In this document: in pieces, positions 1 through 12,204 of the stretch | How positions within the stretch are numbered: position 1 is the first letter of the stretch | How the letters are laid out: every line of letters begins with the position of its first letter | DNA from: Diphasiastrum complanatum | Lineage: Eukaryota > Streptophyta > Lycopodiopsida > Lycopodiales > Lycopodiaceae | Direction: 5' to 3' | Assembly: GCA_029204225.1 (NCBI GenBank) | Contig: CM055106.1 | Coordinates: 43,935,003-43,999,002 of the forward strand | Length of the DNA stretch: 64,000 bases | Notes under the pieces: generated by a model | What the model saw: only the letters and a program-made list of their open reading frames with translations | Database searches by the model: none | Told to the model about the DNA's origin: nothing | Made by a program: the position numbers and the translations under genes

Positions 1-508
<508 letters not shown>

Positions 509-1099
509 CCTCTATAGTAAAGGAAACTATTTGGCTCATAAGATTGCTTCAGGATCTAATGATCCCTCAAAAAAAAACTATACTTGATTGCGACACTCAA
601 TTAGAGCTGTATTACTCTATCTTTGAACCCACAAACTCACTCCAAAACTAAGAACATCGAAGTTCAATGTCATTTTCTTAGAGAGAAAGTTCTGAACAAG
701 GTTGTCAAATTAAGTTATTGTCCGACTGACAATATGTTGGCTGATATCTTGACTAAAGGGCTGAGAAGGGCCCCTTATCCATTGTGAAATTCAAATTTGA
801 GATTTATTATTATTATTATTTAAAAAACCTGCACATAAGATTGTTCAATTCATGCAACCTTCATCATGAAGGTTGTGTAAAAATGAAGATTCTTTGTCCC
901 ATCACATTGAATCCATAAAGGGACCTAAGACTATTGATAAAAACTAAAAGTTCGATTTCATGGTTGGCCTACTTGAGGAAGAATTTGACTTTTCGACCTC
1001 ACCACAAGTTTTATGGCTTGAACATTTGCTGTGTTTAGGACACCTCCCTAAGGTTTCCTTTAATATACTACATCTTTGAGAGTATGTTGAGTTTTGAAC
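509..1099 (+). pseudogene. Copia family K RNase H remnant with 3' non-coding tail
   Basis: Fragments of the end of a Ty1/copia Pol protein are readable in shifting frames. An ETIWLIRLLQDL-like stretch near 530 is followed by an ILDCD motif near 577-591, the acidic active-site strand of RNase H. Near 690-765 comes KVVKLSYCPTDNMLADILTKGL-like sequence, the conserved C-terminus of copia RNase H. Several stops and a frameshift break it. The rest to 1099 is AT-rich and non-coding. An E LTR abuts it on the left and an A LTR (minus) on the right. An inverted copy lies at 6173-6776. Confidence 0.75.
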
Positions 1100-1710
1100 T
1101 ACTATAATTGACAATTGAATTCAGCATAGAAAAAAGACAATAAACTTGAATCTGAAAATATGATAATAAAACCAGTACATAAGATGATGGTGCTATCCAA
1201 TTCGTGCACCCTGGAGAAAGGCTTCAAAGGCGATCTCGAATAGACTCTGGATGACTGATCTACAATAAACAGAATGCTCCAATTGCTGAGGAATGCTTCT
1301 CAATGTGGTTGTTATATAGTGGTGATCATGACCACCATCAGAGAGAGCGGACAACCAAGTGTCAAAAAGGGATGCAAAACACCAAAAGTGTGTTTTCGCA
1401 TAAGGATTTGGAAGGCCAAATGATGAAGAGGTCGTACCGTCGGGGTCTACCGGCAGCCCCCCCAGACCCGTGGTCGGGGGGCTTTTGCCCCCTCGGACCC
1501 CCTGTTTCCTGGGGAACTCCACCCCCAAACCCCCCAGACTTTCTACTATGCAATTCAGCCGTCTCATAACCATCATGGTCTCACATTAGACCCCGTACTA
1601 ACAGTGGTGCTCAATTATGGCTTCTCCTCATAACAAGGGCCTTACAGATTTGAGCTCACGCTAACTAGTGACTACTAAACTGAGAGGCGACCGTTTAGTT
1701 ATGTCTAACA
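1100..1710 (-). mobile_element. Copia family A 3' LTR
   Basis: Minus-strand LTR of 611 bp beginning TGTTAGACATAACTAAAC at 1710. It is preceded on that strand by a TGAGGGGGCA polypurine tract (1711-1720) and ends near 1100. It matches the A 5' LTR at 9031-9639 over its full length. The minus strand of 1441-1550 has a dense series of G runs that includes a GGGGGC-AAAA-GCCCCC hairpin. The tract plus the adjacent RNase H show that this is a 3' LTR. Confidence 0.85.
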
Positions 1711-2560
1711 TGCCCCCTCAACATTCACCCGAAGGTAAATCACCGTCTTGGTGATCCAAGACCAACTTTGAAGAAGATGACCAAAAAGCTGAACTGAACC
1801 CAAAGCTTTCGTAAAGATGTCAGCAGCATTCTCGTTTGTTGGACAATACCTCAACTCAATCACTCCATCCTCGATCAGCTCCCAAATATAGTGATAGTGT
1901 ATTTCAGTGTGTTTCGTCCGAGAATGAAACACGGGGTTCTTCGCTATAGCCATGCAACTTTGACTATCACAATTTAGAACTGTAGCATCATGAACAAGTA
2001 CACCCAGGTCCGCTAAAATCGTCTGCATCCATACTGTCTCACAAGCTGTAACACAAGCTGCCTTGTATTCTGCTTCAGTAGAAGATAATGCCACGCTTGC
2101 TTGCTTCTTACTATTCCAAGAAATAATCCCAGAACCAAGTGAGAAACAATATCCAGAATGTGGTCTTCGTGTATCATAATCTCCAACCCAATCAGAATCA
2201 CACTAACTTGCCAAGATTTCTCCATGACCGTAAGTAATACCATAGTTCAAAGTACCTTTAAGATATCTAAGAACTCTCATGCCTTGCTTCCAATGATTTT
2301 CATGAGGCATGTTAGCAAATCTGCTTAAGACACCTACAACAAAAGAAATGTCAAATCTTGTGGTAGTTAAATAAATCAACATCCCCACAAGTTTCATGTA
2401 CTTCGTAGAATCGACAAGTGGTGAAGGATCTTCACTAGATAGTTAAGATTCACTTCCATAAGAATAGCAACTAGTGCACAATCATCCATGCCATTAGATT
2501 TCAGAATTTCTTGAGCATACTTTTGTTGAGAGACAAACGTACTTCTACTGGTGATTAAGG
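1711..2560 (-). pseudogene. pol: Copia family A reverse transcriptase end and RNase H
   Basis: Minus-strand remnant of the 3' half of a copia Pol. From 2555 down: a VSQQKYAQEILK-like RT tail, then KYMKLVGMLIYLTTTRFD with HWKQGMRVLRYLKGT (end of RT and connection), then RNase H with [11 protein letters not shown], the ILNCDSQS acidic strand, [12 protein letters not shown] and [11 protein letters not shown]. At least two frameshifts (near 2400 and 2220) and loss of everything 5' of the RT tail make it non-functional. It ends at the polypurine tract of the A 3' LTR. RNase H would remove RNA from the RNA:DNA hybrid during reverse transcription. Confidence 0.85.
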
Positions 2561-2722
2561 TATTGTGGGAATGTAATTCCTTTCGTCAAAGAGCCGTCTC
2601 GCCCACAATGGAGGTTGCTTTCTTTGTGGTGCTATGACAGACTTGTTATTTGTTTTCTCCTCCTCAATCTTTGAGGTATCCTCTTCCTTCAAAGGAATAC
2701 TAGCCATTGGTTAAGGCACCTG
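2561..2722 (-). other. Unassigned junction segment
   Basis: About 160 bp between the truncated A polymerase and the truncated D LTR. On the minus strand a short open stretch reads as a charged peptide (KEEDTSKIEEEK, then PPLWARRLFDERNY), with a stop after it. It could be a Pol linker from A or a fragment of another gene. I do not recognise it. The edge at 2722/2723 is a sharp breakpoint, because the D LTR copy at 61175-62232 continues differently there. Confidence 0.4.
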
Positions 2723-2952
2723 GCCGTTGTTGAGCGCTTTCCAATGCACCAAACTCCGCTAAATTCGGACTTACCACTAAAAAGTTATGCCATTTTTAGT
2801 GTGGAATCAAAATGTGGACTCAAAAAGTTATGTTACGTAGATTTCAAATTTGAGTGTTTTGATTGGTCCATGTGTAAGAAAAAAATTGAGAAAAAATATA
2901 AAAAGAGTCTTTTTTGGATTTAGAACTCCTCTAATGTAGGCTATTTTTCACA
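2723..2952 (-). mobile_element. Copia family D 3' LTR start, truncated, with MITE half
   Basis: On the minus strand a GAGGAGGAG polypurine tract (2953-2961) is followed by TGTGAAAAATAGCCTA and then CATTAGAGGAG, the left terminus of the MITE seen complete in the LTR at 61175-62232. Sequence identity with that LTR stops at 2723 inside the MITE, giving a truncated LTR. This copy keeps the TG start that is mutated to CG at 61175. Confidence 0.75.
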
Positions 2953-2961
2953 CTCCTCCTC

Positions 2962-4442
2962 AAATCTAGCCTTGGAAAAAATAATGTATCTATATACAAT
3001 TCTAAGACCTGGTCTTAACATCAGAAATGAATATATTCAAGTTTAGAATATGACTAGTGAGCCCCTAAAGATGATGACATGATCTATCAATCCAAGATAG
3101 AACTTCTTTGATATTGATCTCCTCCAAGATGAATTGAAGAGTCTTGATTCTTCCTTGCACCTGTGCCCTTGATTTCTTCCAGGTTGAGTGTAGATGCATG
3201 AACTTGAAACTTGCGCCTCCTTGATCTTGAGGCTTCTCTTTGAAGGAAATCTGATGTCTCCATGTCTTGTGAAAATCACATTCATCAAGATCACAAAACA
3301 TGTACTTGCTACTATTACCAAGATTTATCATGCTAAAATGACTAGTCCACAAACCATCAAAAGTAAGCATGATTTTCCTGATCTTGTAATTACAAGTGAT
3401 CTTGAATTTCATGAGGCTACATACTTGCTTATGGATATAAGATGTTTCACGTATTCGCATAAGAAGTTTACAATTTGTCTCTCTAAAAGAAAAAACACAT
3501 TTTTCAAAACAATGAGTGATAACTCATTCTTGCTCTTCCAAAATCTGAGAGCACTCATTTGATCAAACAACCAATTTACTCTTAATTGGTTCATAACCAA
3601 TTTTAGATCACTAAGACATAAAAGCTTGTTCTCAAATGAGTCATTACACATCTTATCTTCAACTTTCTTCTTGATGAAGCCCTCCAGTTGTCTCATGTAG
3701 TTCTCATAGCATTCCTCAGTTTGCCTCATGTAGATCTCATAGAAAAATGGTTCATCAAGCATTGAAGTAAGAAAAGTGTTGAAAGTGACTGGCTGAGAAT
3801 CTTTCCCTTGATTACCTTTGCCAAGATAAGTGAGCCTTGAAGGCTCAGCCCTTTCCTTTGTGGATCTTCTTGGAGCACTTAATCTTTGAGGTGGATCCTC
3901 AAGATCTCCATCACTTTGTTGCTCCTCCTCAATCCTTGCAAGATCATTGACACCAAGGTTGTTGATTTCACTTTCATTCACACAAGATACTAGATGGATC
4001 CAACCATCTCTTGTATAAACATCTAAGAATGTTTCATGCATCTTATCATCGCTATTTGGTACATGAGAAAAAGAGTGTACATTTGAATGAATGATTTCTT
4101 CTGTTGCCATAGCAATTTTAGCATCCAACTTAAACAAACTACCTTGTTTAACACCATTTGCTATGCAATTATCACTCTTTATGATGGAACAAACTCCATT
4201 CTTGAAGTGAACATCTAAACCATCATCCATTAGTTGTCCAACACTAAGCAAGCTCTTGGTAATTGATGGTACAAAAAGGACATTGTCTAGATCCATCCTT
4301 TTGCTAGATCCTAGACATAATGATATGGTACCAATACCATCTATCTTACACTCTTGATCATTTGCTAACGAAACAAATTTAGTAGCACCATTGAAAGAGT
4401 GTAAGGCTGAGAATGTGTCCTTTTGTAAAGTAATGTGGGAGC
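2962..4442 (-). pseudogene. pol: Copia family D pol remnant, internally deleted
   Basis: Minus-strand coding remnant. From 4442 down it shows SSHITLQKD, then CKIDGIGTISLCLGSSK and LFVPSITKSLLSVGQLMDDG, the protease-to-pre-integrase region of copia Pol. After about 4080 this leads into EEEQQSDGD...PRRSTKERAEPSRLTYLGKG, a linker that normally precedes the reverse transcriptase. The integrase core is therefore missing. The RT and RNase H are also absent: a lineage-specific tail (VNWLFDQMSALRF near 3560, then AWT-type sequence) runs to the polypurine tract. Part of the tail (about 2962-3350) is almost identical to 60776-61174. The 4296-3409 stretch stays open for 295 codons, so the deletion may have been in frame. 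D here looks like a non-autonomous derivative. The 4442 edge is the insertion point of a C LTR. Confidence 0.75.
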
Positions 4443-5124
4443 TGTAAAAATTACAGCAAATAAGGATTCTAAAACACTTGAAATGATGAGGGAAACAATA
4501 GATTATGATTTCATAAGATTAGCACAAGTTGAACCTTCAAAATCCATCAAAAATCTATGCTTGAACCTCACTTAATGGCCCAAATCTTTGAAGAAGGCTT
4601 CACACGTGTGCAAGTACGGCCTCCCACAATCTGAGTACTGTACACCAGACCTACATTCAATCCTATAATCATTAGTAATCACAAGTACTCAAACAATTAT
4701 GAACATAGAGAGCAATTGCACCATTATGAGAGAAAAATCATGAAATTGCTTGATTGATTTTGGTGAGGTATCATCACCTATATATACATGATCCATCACG
4801 GTTTTGGGCAGGTATGAGTAGCCCTAAACCTATCCCTAATACTAATTTTGGTGGATCTTTCATTCCTACCAAGTTAGGGTTGGAATCTTGGAGATCTCTC
4901 AACAATGCAAAAACTACCAAAAATAGCTCCTATTTTTTCTCTCTTGTATCTAAGCATAATTTGGACTCATTCCAAAGGTTATAACACTTAGGTCTACTTG
5001 AGAACATCCTTATGAATGGAATCCTATGCTATTTGGCATGTGTGACAAGCCACATCATGACCATCTAACTATTTACAAGTCATATGACCAAAACTAGTCA
5101 AGCTAGAATGGTGAATTTTTAACA
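4443..5124 (-). mobile_element. Copia family C 3' LTR
   Basis: Minus-strand LTR of 682 bp, from TGTTAAAAATTCACCATTC at 5124 to ...TTTTTACA at 4443, preceded on that strand by a GTGAGGAGGAG polypurine tract (5125-5136). It matches the C 5' LTR at 56002-56675. The five bases beyond its end read GCTCC on the minus strand. They correspond to GTTCC before the C 5' LTR at 55997-56001, which supports insertion at the same D codon. Confidence 0.88.
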
Positions 5125-5136
5125 CTCCTCCTCACT

Positions 5137-5893
5137 ATCTAGCTTTTTTCAATCATTACTTTACTAATCACTCCAAGTCATGATCTGGACTTCATAAAAG
5201 GTGTCTTTTGAAGTGCTTTATTAAGTAGATCAGCTAACATTCATTGCTTGGAACATGCTCCAAAGCAATCTCCTTGGCTTGCACCATTTCTCTCACAAAG
5301 TGATGGCATATCTCAATGTGCTTAGATCTTGCATGGAAGATTGGGTTAGATGCAAGGTGTTGGGCTGATATATTGTCATTGTAGATGATTGATGCCTCCT
5401 CTGAATCCATGATCTTTAGCTCCACCAATAATCTCTTGATCCAAAGTACCTCATTTGTAGTGGTTGTCAAAGCTTTGTACTCGGCCTCAGTTGAAGATAG
5501 AGATGTAGTTTCTTGCTTTTTTGAAAGCCATGAAACCATACCTTCACCTATGAAAGTTGAATAGGCACTTGTTGATTTCCTATCCCTCTTGTCCCCTGCA
5601 AAATTTGAATCACTAAATGCATGAAGGTTAATCACATCTTTTCTATATAGAATCCCAAAATCCAATGTACCCGAGATGTATCTTAGAATCCTCTTAGCCT
5701 TTTTCCAATGGATATTCAATGTCTTTTGCATGGATTGGCTCAACCTACATACACTAAATCTAAGATTTGGTCTAGTTATAGTGATCCACATTAAGGAGCC
5801 TATAAGTTGCCTAAACAAAGTGATGTCCATGAAGGATCTTTCATCATCTTCATTTGGCACTTTTACATCTTGCTCCATTGGTGTGTCAACACT
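5137..5893 (-). pseudogene. pol: Copia family C RT tail and RNase H
   Basis: A long open minus-strand stretch starts near 5893 with SVDTPMEQDVKVPNEDDERS, then FMDITLFRQLIGSLMW, RPNLRFSVCRLS, HWKKAKRILRYISGT, and RNase H with ALTTTTNEVLWIKRLL, IIYNDNISAQHLASNP and HARSKHIEICHHFVRE. It ends in LEHVPSNE, then a stop where ADLLTKAL is expected. The first 38 codons are almost identical to 60661-60776, where the plus-strand C copy stops. This fragment therefore supplies the part of C missing from the right block. The 5' edge at about 5893 is fused to an A LTR through a shared AAAAGTGT. Confidence 0.85.
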
Positions 5894-6172
5894 TTTTGTT
5901 GGTGTTTTGCATCTCTTTTTGACACTTGGTTGTTCGCTCTCTCTGATGGTGGTCACCACTATATAACTACCACATTGAGAAGCATTCCTCAGCAGTTGGA
6001 TCATTCTGTTTATTGTAGGTCAGTCGTCCAGAGTCTATTCGAGATCGCCATTGAAGCCCTTCTCCAGGGTGCACGAATTGGATAGCACCATCATCTTATG
6101 TACTGGTTTTATTATCAGATTTTCAGATTCGAGTTTATTGTCTCTCGTCTATGCTAAATTTAATTGTCAATT
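5893..6172 (+). mobile_element. Truncated family A LTR (right arm of inverted repeat)
   Basis: This plus-strand A LTR segment lacks its first 320 bp or so. It runs from GGTGTTTTGCATC to ...AATTATAATA and matches 9360-9639 and, inverted, 1100-1400. No primer site follows: the next bases (GTTCAAAACTCAACATAC) are the same K-derived sequence that flanks the A' LTR at 1099, inverted. It is therefore a copy of that junction rather than an independent insertion. Confidence 0.8.
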
Positions 6173-6776
6173 ATAATAGTTCAAAACTCAACATACTCTC
6201 AAAGATGTAGTATATCAAAGGAAACCTGAGGGAGGCGTCCTAAACATAGCAAACGTTCAGGCCATAAAACTTGTGGTGAGGTCAAAAAGTCAAATTCTTC
6301 CTCAAGTAGGCCAACCATGAAATCGGACTTTTAGTTTTTATCATCAGTCTCAGGTCCCTTTATGGATTCAATGTGACGGGACAAAGAATCTTCATTTTTA
6401 CACAACCTTCATGATGAAAGTTGCATGAATTGAACAATCTTATGTGCAGGGTTGTTCAAATAATAATAATAGTAAATCTCAAATTTGAATTTCACATTGG
6501 ATAAGGGGCCATTCTCAGCCCTTCAGTCAAGATATCAGCCAAGATATTGTCAGTCGGACAGTAAGTTAATTTGACAACCTTGTTCAGAACTGTCTCTCTA
6601 AGAAAATGAAATTGAACTTCGATGTGCTTACTTCTGGAGTGAGTTCCTGGGTTCAGAGATAGAGCAATACACCTCTGATTGATTGTCGCAATCGAGTATA
6701 GCTGGACTATATTGAGGGAACATTAGATCCTGAAGCAATTTTATGAGCCAGATGATTTCCTTTACTACAGAGGTAG
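6173..6776 (-). pseudogene. Inverted copy of family K RNase H remnant
   Basis: Minus-strand copy of 509-1099. On the minus strand the RNase H ending (YCPTDN-LADILTEGL-type) falls at about 6515-6580, and the acidic ILDCDNQS-like strand near 6690. The minus-strand reading differs from the left copy by scattered substitutions and small indels, so the duplication is not recent. No intact frame. Confidence 0.72.
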
Positions 6777-6888
6777 TGTTGGAATTAAGCATCACTCCAA
6801 CTCCCTAGAAGTCGAATCATTAGAATTTGAGTCATCAGAACACAAATCATTCGAGTTCATCTCAATTCCTGAGCACCAGTACACTATG
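6777..6888 (+). mobile_element. Truncated family E LTR start
   Basis: TGTTGGAATTAAGCATCACTCC at 6777 matches the start of the E LTR (508 minus, 27712 plus) and continues to GAGCACCAGTACACTATG. Identity ends at 6888, just before the place where the left copy has its GA/CT tract. It is the outer end of the inverted repeat. Confidence 0.75.
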
Positions 6889-9030
6889 ATTTTTTTTTCT
6901 ATATTGTAGAACACAAGTAAGAAAAACAATCTCCAAATAAAAAACTTGTAATTTGCTTTTGTACGATTCTCATTATAAAAAGGTGGAATTAAAAATCTCA
7001 CCATAAACTAAGCCATTGACAACATGCATGCTTGTCTCTAGCATAAGCATTAATTAGATACTTAAAATAACTATGACTTTGTGCATGCAATAAATTGACG
7101 GTGTCTTATGTGAGTTTATTCATTATGTATTGAAAACTAATTGTGCTAAATAGATTGCAACTCACAACCAAGAGATAGCATAGATTAGTACGCAAGTATA
7201 GGGGCAAATCCATGCCATACCGATACTTGTACCTATTGTATAGAGTACAAGTGATGTATAGTTTTTGTAACCCTTGAGCATATCCATGCTTTCCAAGAGC
7301 ACGCCAACTATCTATTTTTATTATATGTTCTAAAGTCTTATCGTGTCTTAATAGAGAAGTAAAACAATACCTGTGTGCGTTTATACTTGGCCGAGCATTT
7401 TATCCTAACATTCGCAATAGGATTAGGGCAAATTCATGTCGTTCCAATCCTACAAATGTGATGGTCTCTTGCAAAATTCCATGTGCTTTTAAGAGCGATT
7501 AGGTTATCAACACTTGTTAAATTGGCTATTACCTATTATTATATTTATATTTCAATGGGACATAGGTGAAAAACAATCACATGTGTTATCTTATTCTATG
7601 AGGTGTGAGCAAAAAACGGAATTAGTTCAATCTTTTGCTATTTTTGAATGTAGGCAATGTAGGCCCAGTGCCTTATTAATAGCATCCCATTCAATACCTT
7701 GCCAAGTCCATTCTTGTAGCTACAACCACATTAATGTTTGTGTACAACAACCAAATTATGTTTAAAGCACTAACCTTAATAGTTGTCGTGCTTTGAGCCT
7801 TTTTACATTATTTTATTTACGTGGCCCAAGTCTAGTTTATTTAAGATACAATATTTTATAAGTGCGCAAATCTTGACCATCCAAAATGTTTTTATTAGCT
7901 TTACAAAATATGATTTGCTACGTCAACAAAATCATCCTCAATGTCAATCAAATCACCTTCTCTTACTTCGATTAGATCCTCTCTCTTTTTTCTTAACATC
8001 TATGTACAAAGTCTAGAGCTTGTACTTTCATGGCTTCCTCTATCTTTTCATCTTCAGTTTCCTCCTAAACAACATCAACTTGATCAAAAACTATCACGAG
8101 TGAGGGTGCTGGTGACATCATCTTTATCTCTTGCTTCGTCATCATATGAGCTGGATTAACATCCTATTGTTGATTACAAATATCTTGCATTTCTTCAAAA
8201 AATGAGTCGATTTCATTATTAATTTCTTCCAAGGCATTGTCAACAGTTGTTTTATTGTCTTTTCTACATAATGGCCAAACGCAAATAATTGCTTTTGCAT
8301 TTTTTAACCTTGTTTTTTGGATTTTCTACTAAGTGAATTTGCATGTGGCAGCTAATGAGGATAAGATTATCCCATGCAAATTATTGCTTTTGCATTTTTT
8401 TAATCTTGTTTTTCTAGATTTTTTTTGCTAAGTGAATCTGCATGTGGCAGCTAATGAGGACATATTACCGCGCACATGCAACTAGAATGTGCATGTGGCA
8501 TGTGGCACCCATACATTGGCTCTCTACATGCACATTTAGTTAGAATTTCCATGTGTTGTGTCAATTCCACATAAGAGTTGTGGTGGGAAGGCTCACAAAA
8601 ATCTGCTTTAAATTTTATATGAGATTTCTACTCGTGGAGTTGCCTCCATTATAAAAGGAAAACTAAACACTTAAAATTGTGACTAGTGATATATATATAT
8701 TTAAGATTTTAAACCTTAGTCTTTGGAGACCATAGAAAATTTTGAAAGTTCTGTCTTCTTGAGCGGTCTATTTTTTGCACAATTCTTGGAAAAAGCTACA
8801 TGTACGCTAACTTGCAATGAACACTTTATGAATTTTAATTTTTTTAGACAATGATAGCTACATTCACCACAAATCAAGAAAATTTAATCAATGTGTTAAT
8901 TGTTGTTGTTGTTGTCAATGTGTCAATTTATTGAATGGGCTAACTATTATAGTCAAAGAAAACATTTAGTAGTTGTAGGATTTTAGAAGACAACATCTGA
9001 GTTGGAAGTTTTAGTTGACATTATGGTTCA
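6889..9030. other. AT-rich non-coding region
   Basis: No gene is supported in these 2.1 kb; the short ORFs (such as 7514-7765) lack recognisable domains. It contains a direct duplication at 8281-8361 and 8376-8460: GCAAATAATTGCTTTTGCATTT... through GCATGTGGCAGCTAATGAGG, with a period of about 95 bp. Sequence at about 8560-8650 (TTGTGGTGGGAAGGCTCA...) recurs inverted near 27495-27560. A short (TA) run lies at 8690-8700. Confidence 0.6.
8281..8460. repeat. Two-copy direct repeat, period about 95 bp
   Basis: Copy 1 at 8281-8361 and copy 2 at 8376-8460 both run from GCAAATxATTGCTTTTGCATTTTTTxAxCTTGTTTTT to AAGTGAATxTGCATGTGGCAGCTAATGAGGA, with a 14-bp gap and a few substitutions or T-run length changes. 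Probably a local slippage or unequal-exchange duplication. Confidence 0.85.
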
Positions 9031-9639
9031 TGTTAGACATAACTAAACATTCACCTCTCAGTTTAGTAGTCACTAGTCAACCGTGAGCTCAAATCTGTAA
9101 GGCCCCCATTATGAGGAGAAGCCATAATTGAGCACAGTTGTTAGTATGGGGTCTAATGTGAGACCAAGATGGTTATGAGATGGCTGGATTGCATAGTAGG
9201 AAGTCTGGGGGGTTCGAGGGGCGGATCTCCCCAAGAAACAGGGGTCCAGGGGGCGATAGCCCCCTGACAGGGGGTTTGGGCGGCTCCCAGTAGACCGCGG
9301 CCCAGACACTACGACCTCTTCATCATTTGGCCTTCCGACTCCTTATGCGAAAACACACTTTTGGTGTTTTGCATCCCTTTTTGACACTTGGTTGTTTGCT
9401 CTCTCTGATGGTGGTCGCCACTATATAACTACCACATTGAGAAGCATTCCTCAGAGTTGGAGCATTTAGTTTATTGTAGATCAGTCGTCTATAGTCTATT
9501 CAAGATTGCCATTGAAGCCTTCTCTAGGGTGCATGGAGTGGATAGTGACCATCATCTTACGTACTGGCTTTATTATCAGATTTTCAGATTCGAGTTTATT
9601 GTGTCTTGTCTATGCTGAATTCCATTGACAATTATAATA
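9031..9639 (+). mobile_element. Copia family A 5' LTR
   Basis: 609-bp LTR starting TGTTAGACATAACTAAAC and ending AATTATAATA directly before a primer-binding site. The core at 9206-9283 has six runs of three or more G, including GGGGGC-GATA-GCCCCC. A TATATAA stretch sits near 9422 (CCACTATATAACTACC). It matches the A 3' LTR at 1100-1710 on the other strand. The ending lacks the usual CA, but the boundary is fixed by the primer site and by the shared end of the three A copies. Confidence 0.87.
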
Positions 9640-9652
9640 TGGTATCAGAGCT
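9640..9652 (+). other. Primer-binding site, family A
   Basis: TGGTATCAGAGCT lies immediately after the LTR. It is complementary to the 3' end of plant initiator tRNA-Met and is the standard copia minus-strand primer site. Confidence 0.93.
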
Positions 9653-9744
9653 TAGGTGCTAGAGCAAGATTGTTTGAGTTATGAAAGTTCTGTGCATAGC
9701 TAAGTAGTTTGATGGCATTATAAGGTGCTCTTGTTTAAACAAGT

Positions 9745-10560
9745 ATGCATATACATCCACTAGCATTTTCAGAAGGAAAGTTGGATGGAACTAACTATAC
9801 TTTGTGGAAGTTTAAAATATGTGTGATATTGGATTCTTATGGACTGTTGGAGAACGTTCTAGGATTGGAGGCTGAGCCACAACCAACTCCAGATACTAAA
9901 GATGCATCAATTCTGATACCACCCAATCTAGCAGTGCTTCGGACATGGAAGCAATAGAATGCAGACGGGTTATGTGCAATTGTAACAAGTGTTTCAGATT
10001 CTGTGTTAACATTGATTCAACATACTTCCAAGGCTAGTGAAGCTTGGACTATTCTGAAAACTCAGTATGAGACAAGAAGTCAAACCATAATACATAATTT
10101 GAGAAATCAATTGGCTATGGAACAATTTGCTGATGGAGAATCCGTAGACATTTTCCTCACCAAGATCAAGAACTTGCAAGATCAAATGGCTGTTGTGGGT
10201 ATAGCAAAGTCTAGTGAAGACCTGGCTCAAAGATGCATTTGCGTACTTCCTCAAAAATTTTGATGGTTTGGTAACTGCACTAAACACACAAGTACGAATT
10301 CCAGTTTTGAGCTTTGAGGAATTCAGTGCTTTGTTAATGGAGGAAGACCTACGGTTGAATACATGCAATGGTACAGATGATGCTTTTGTCATCAATGCAA
10401 AAGGCAAGAGTGGAGCTTTTTAGATGACAAGAAAAAATTAAAGCCCAAGAAGTTTAAAGGAGAGTGCTAGTATTGTGGAAAGAAAGGCCATATGGTGAGA
10501 AGCTGTAGGGAAAAGCAAGCGGATGAGAAGAATGACATCTTAGAACCATATGCAAAGGGT
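9745..10560 (+). pseudogene. gag: Copia family A gag, broken
   Basis: Starts MHIHPLAFSEGKLDGTNYTLWKFK, the typical N-terminus of copia Gag (UBN2/Retrotran_gag type). It continues, with an in-frame stop near 9955, to a SEAWTILKTQYETRS...LAMEQFADGESVDIFLTKIKNLQDQM core and a CCHC zinc knuckle near 10470-10510 (YCGKKGHMVRSC; the first Cys is preceded by a stop). Gag packages element RNA into virus-like particles. There are at least two frameshifts (near 10260 and 10420). It is cut at about 10567 by a fusion to F-family sequence, so the A polymerase that should follow is absent. Confidence 0.85.
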
Positions 10561-10567
10561 GCCAAAG

Positions 10568-10872
10568 GCAATCTACATCGACACTTCAAGAGGAGGCTAT
10601 GTTCACAAAGGGCAAATTCAAGGGCAAAACCAAAAGTAAGTGGTCTAAAGGGCAAGATTAAGTGGATGCTTCTTCAAGTGGAAAAAAGAAGTATATATCC
10701 AATCTCAAGTGCTTCTACTGTGGCATCAAAGGACACTTTGCAAGTGAGTGCTACAAGAAGAAGAGAGATCAAGGAGACAAGCAAGGTAATCTTACTCTTG
10801 ATGAGGATGGTTGTTAGAAGATTTTGGTGAAGATTCTTCTAACGGATGACTTTGATAAAGATTCTTCTAAAG
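10568..10872 (+). pseudogene. Family F gag 3' end fused to A gag
   Basis: From ATCTACATCGACACTTCAAG onward this matches 42609-42909. It encodes the basic linker and zinc knuckle of the F Gag (CFYCGIKGHFASEC, then YKKKRDQGDKQGN) in a frame different from the upstream A gag, with frameshifts. This copy keeps the two codons inside the knuckle that the 42-kb copy lost. At 10873 it meets the start of a G-family LTR at the same base as in the 42-kb copy. Confidence 0.8.
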
Positions 10873-11995
<1,123 letters not shown>

Positions 11996-12200
11996 GACTC
12001 GCCAGAGAGCTTTTTGACACTTTTTTCGAGCCAAAATTACTCGCCATCAGAGCAGGGTGAATAGATGTTGGCTGATTTTGACGAATCCCCAAGATACTCG
12101 GACATAGCAACTCAAGAGCACCTCTCACCTTAGACCGAGGAGGTCTCTGAGAAGACGAGACGAATGAAGACTGAGAGCCGAGTATGAGAGCCGAGAAATG
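11996..12200 (+). other. Remnant of family G leader, then unassigned DNA
   Basis: 11996-12055 matches the G leader at 44222-44295 (AGAGAGCTTTTTGACACTTTTTT and ATTACTCGCCATCAGAGCA). After about 12055 the similarity ends. GA-rich sequence with GAGACGA/GAGAGCCGAG repeats follows. No gene. Confidence 0.55.
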
Positions 12201-12204
12201 CTAG

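Noticed and set aside
1193-1576. 127-codon minus ORF, Gly/Pro-rich
   Set aside because: Lies wholly in the A LTR; composition reflects G runs, and the other A LTR does not preserve the frame.
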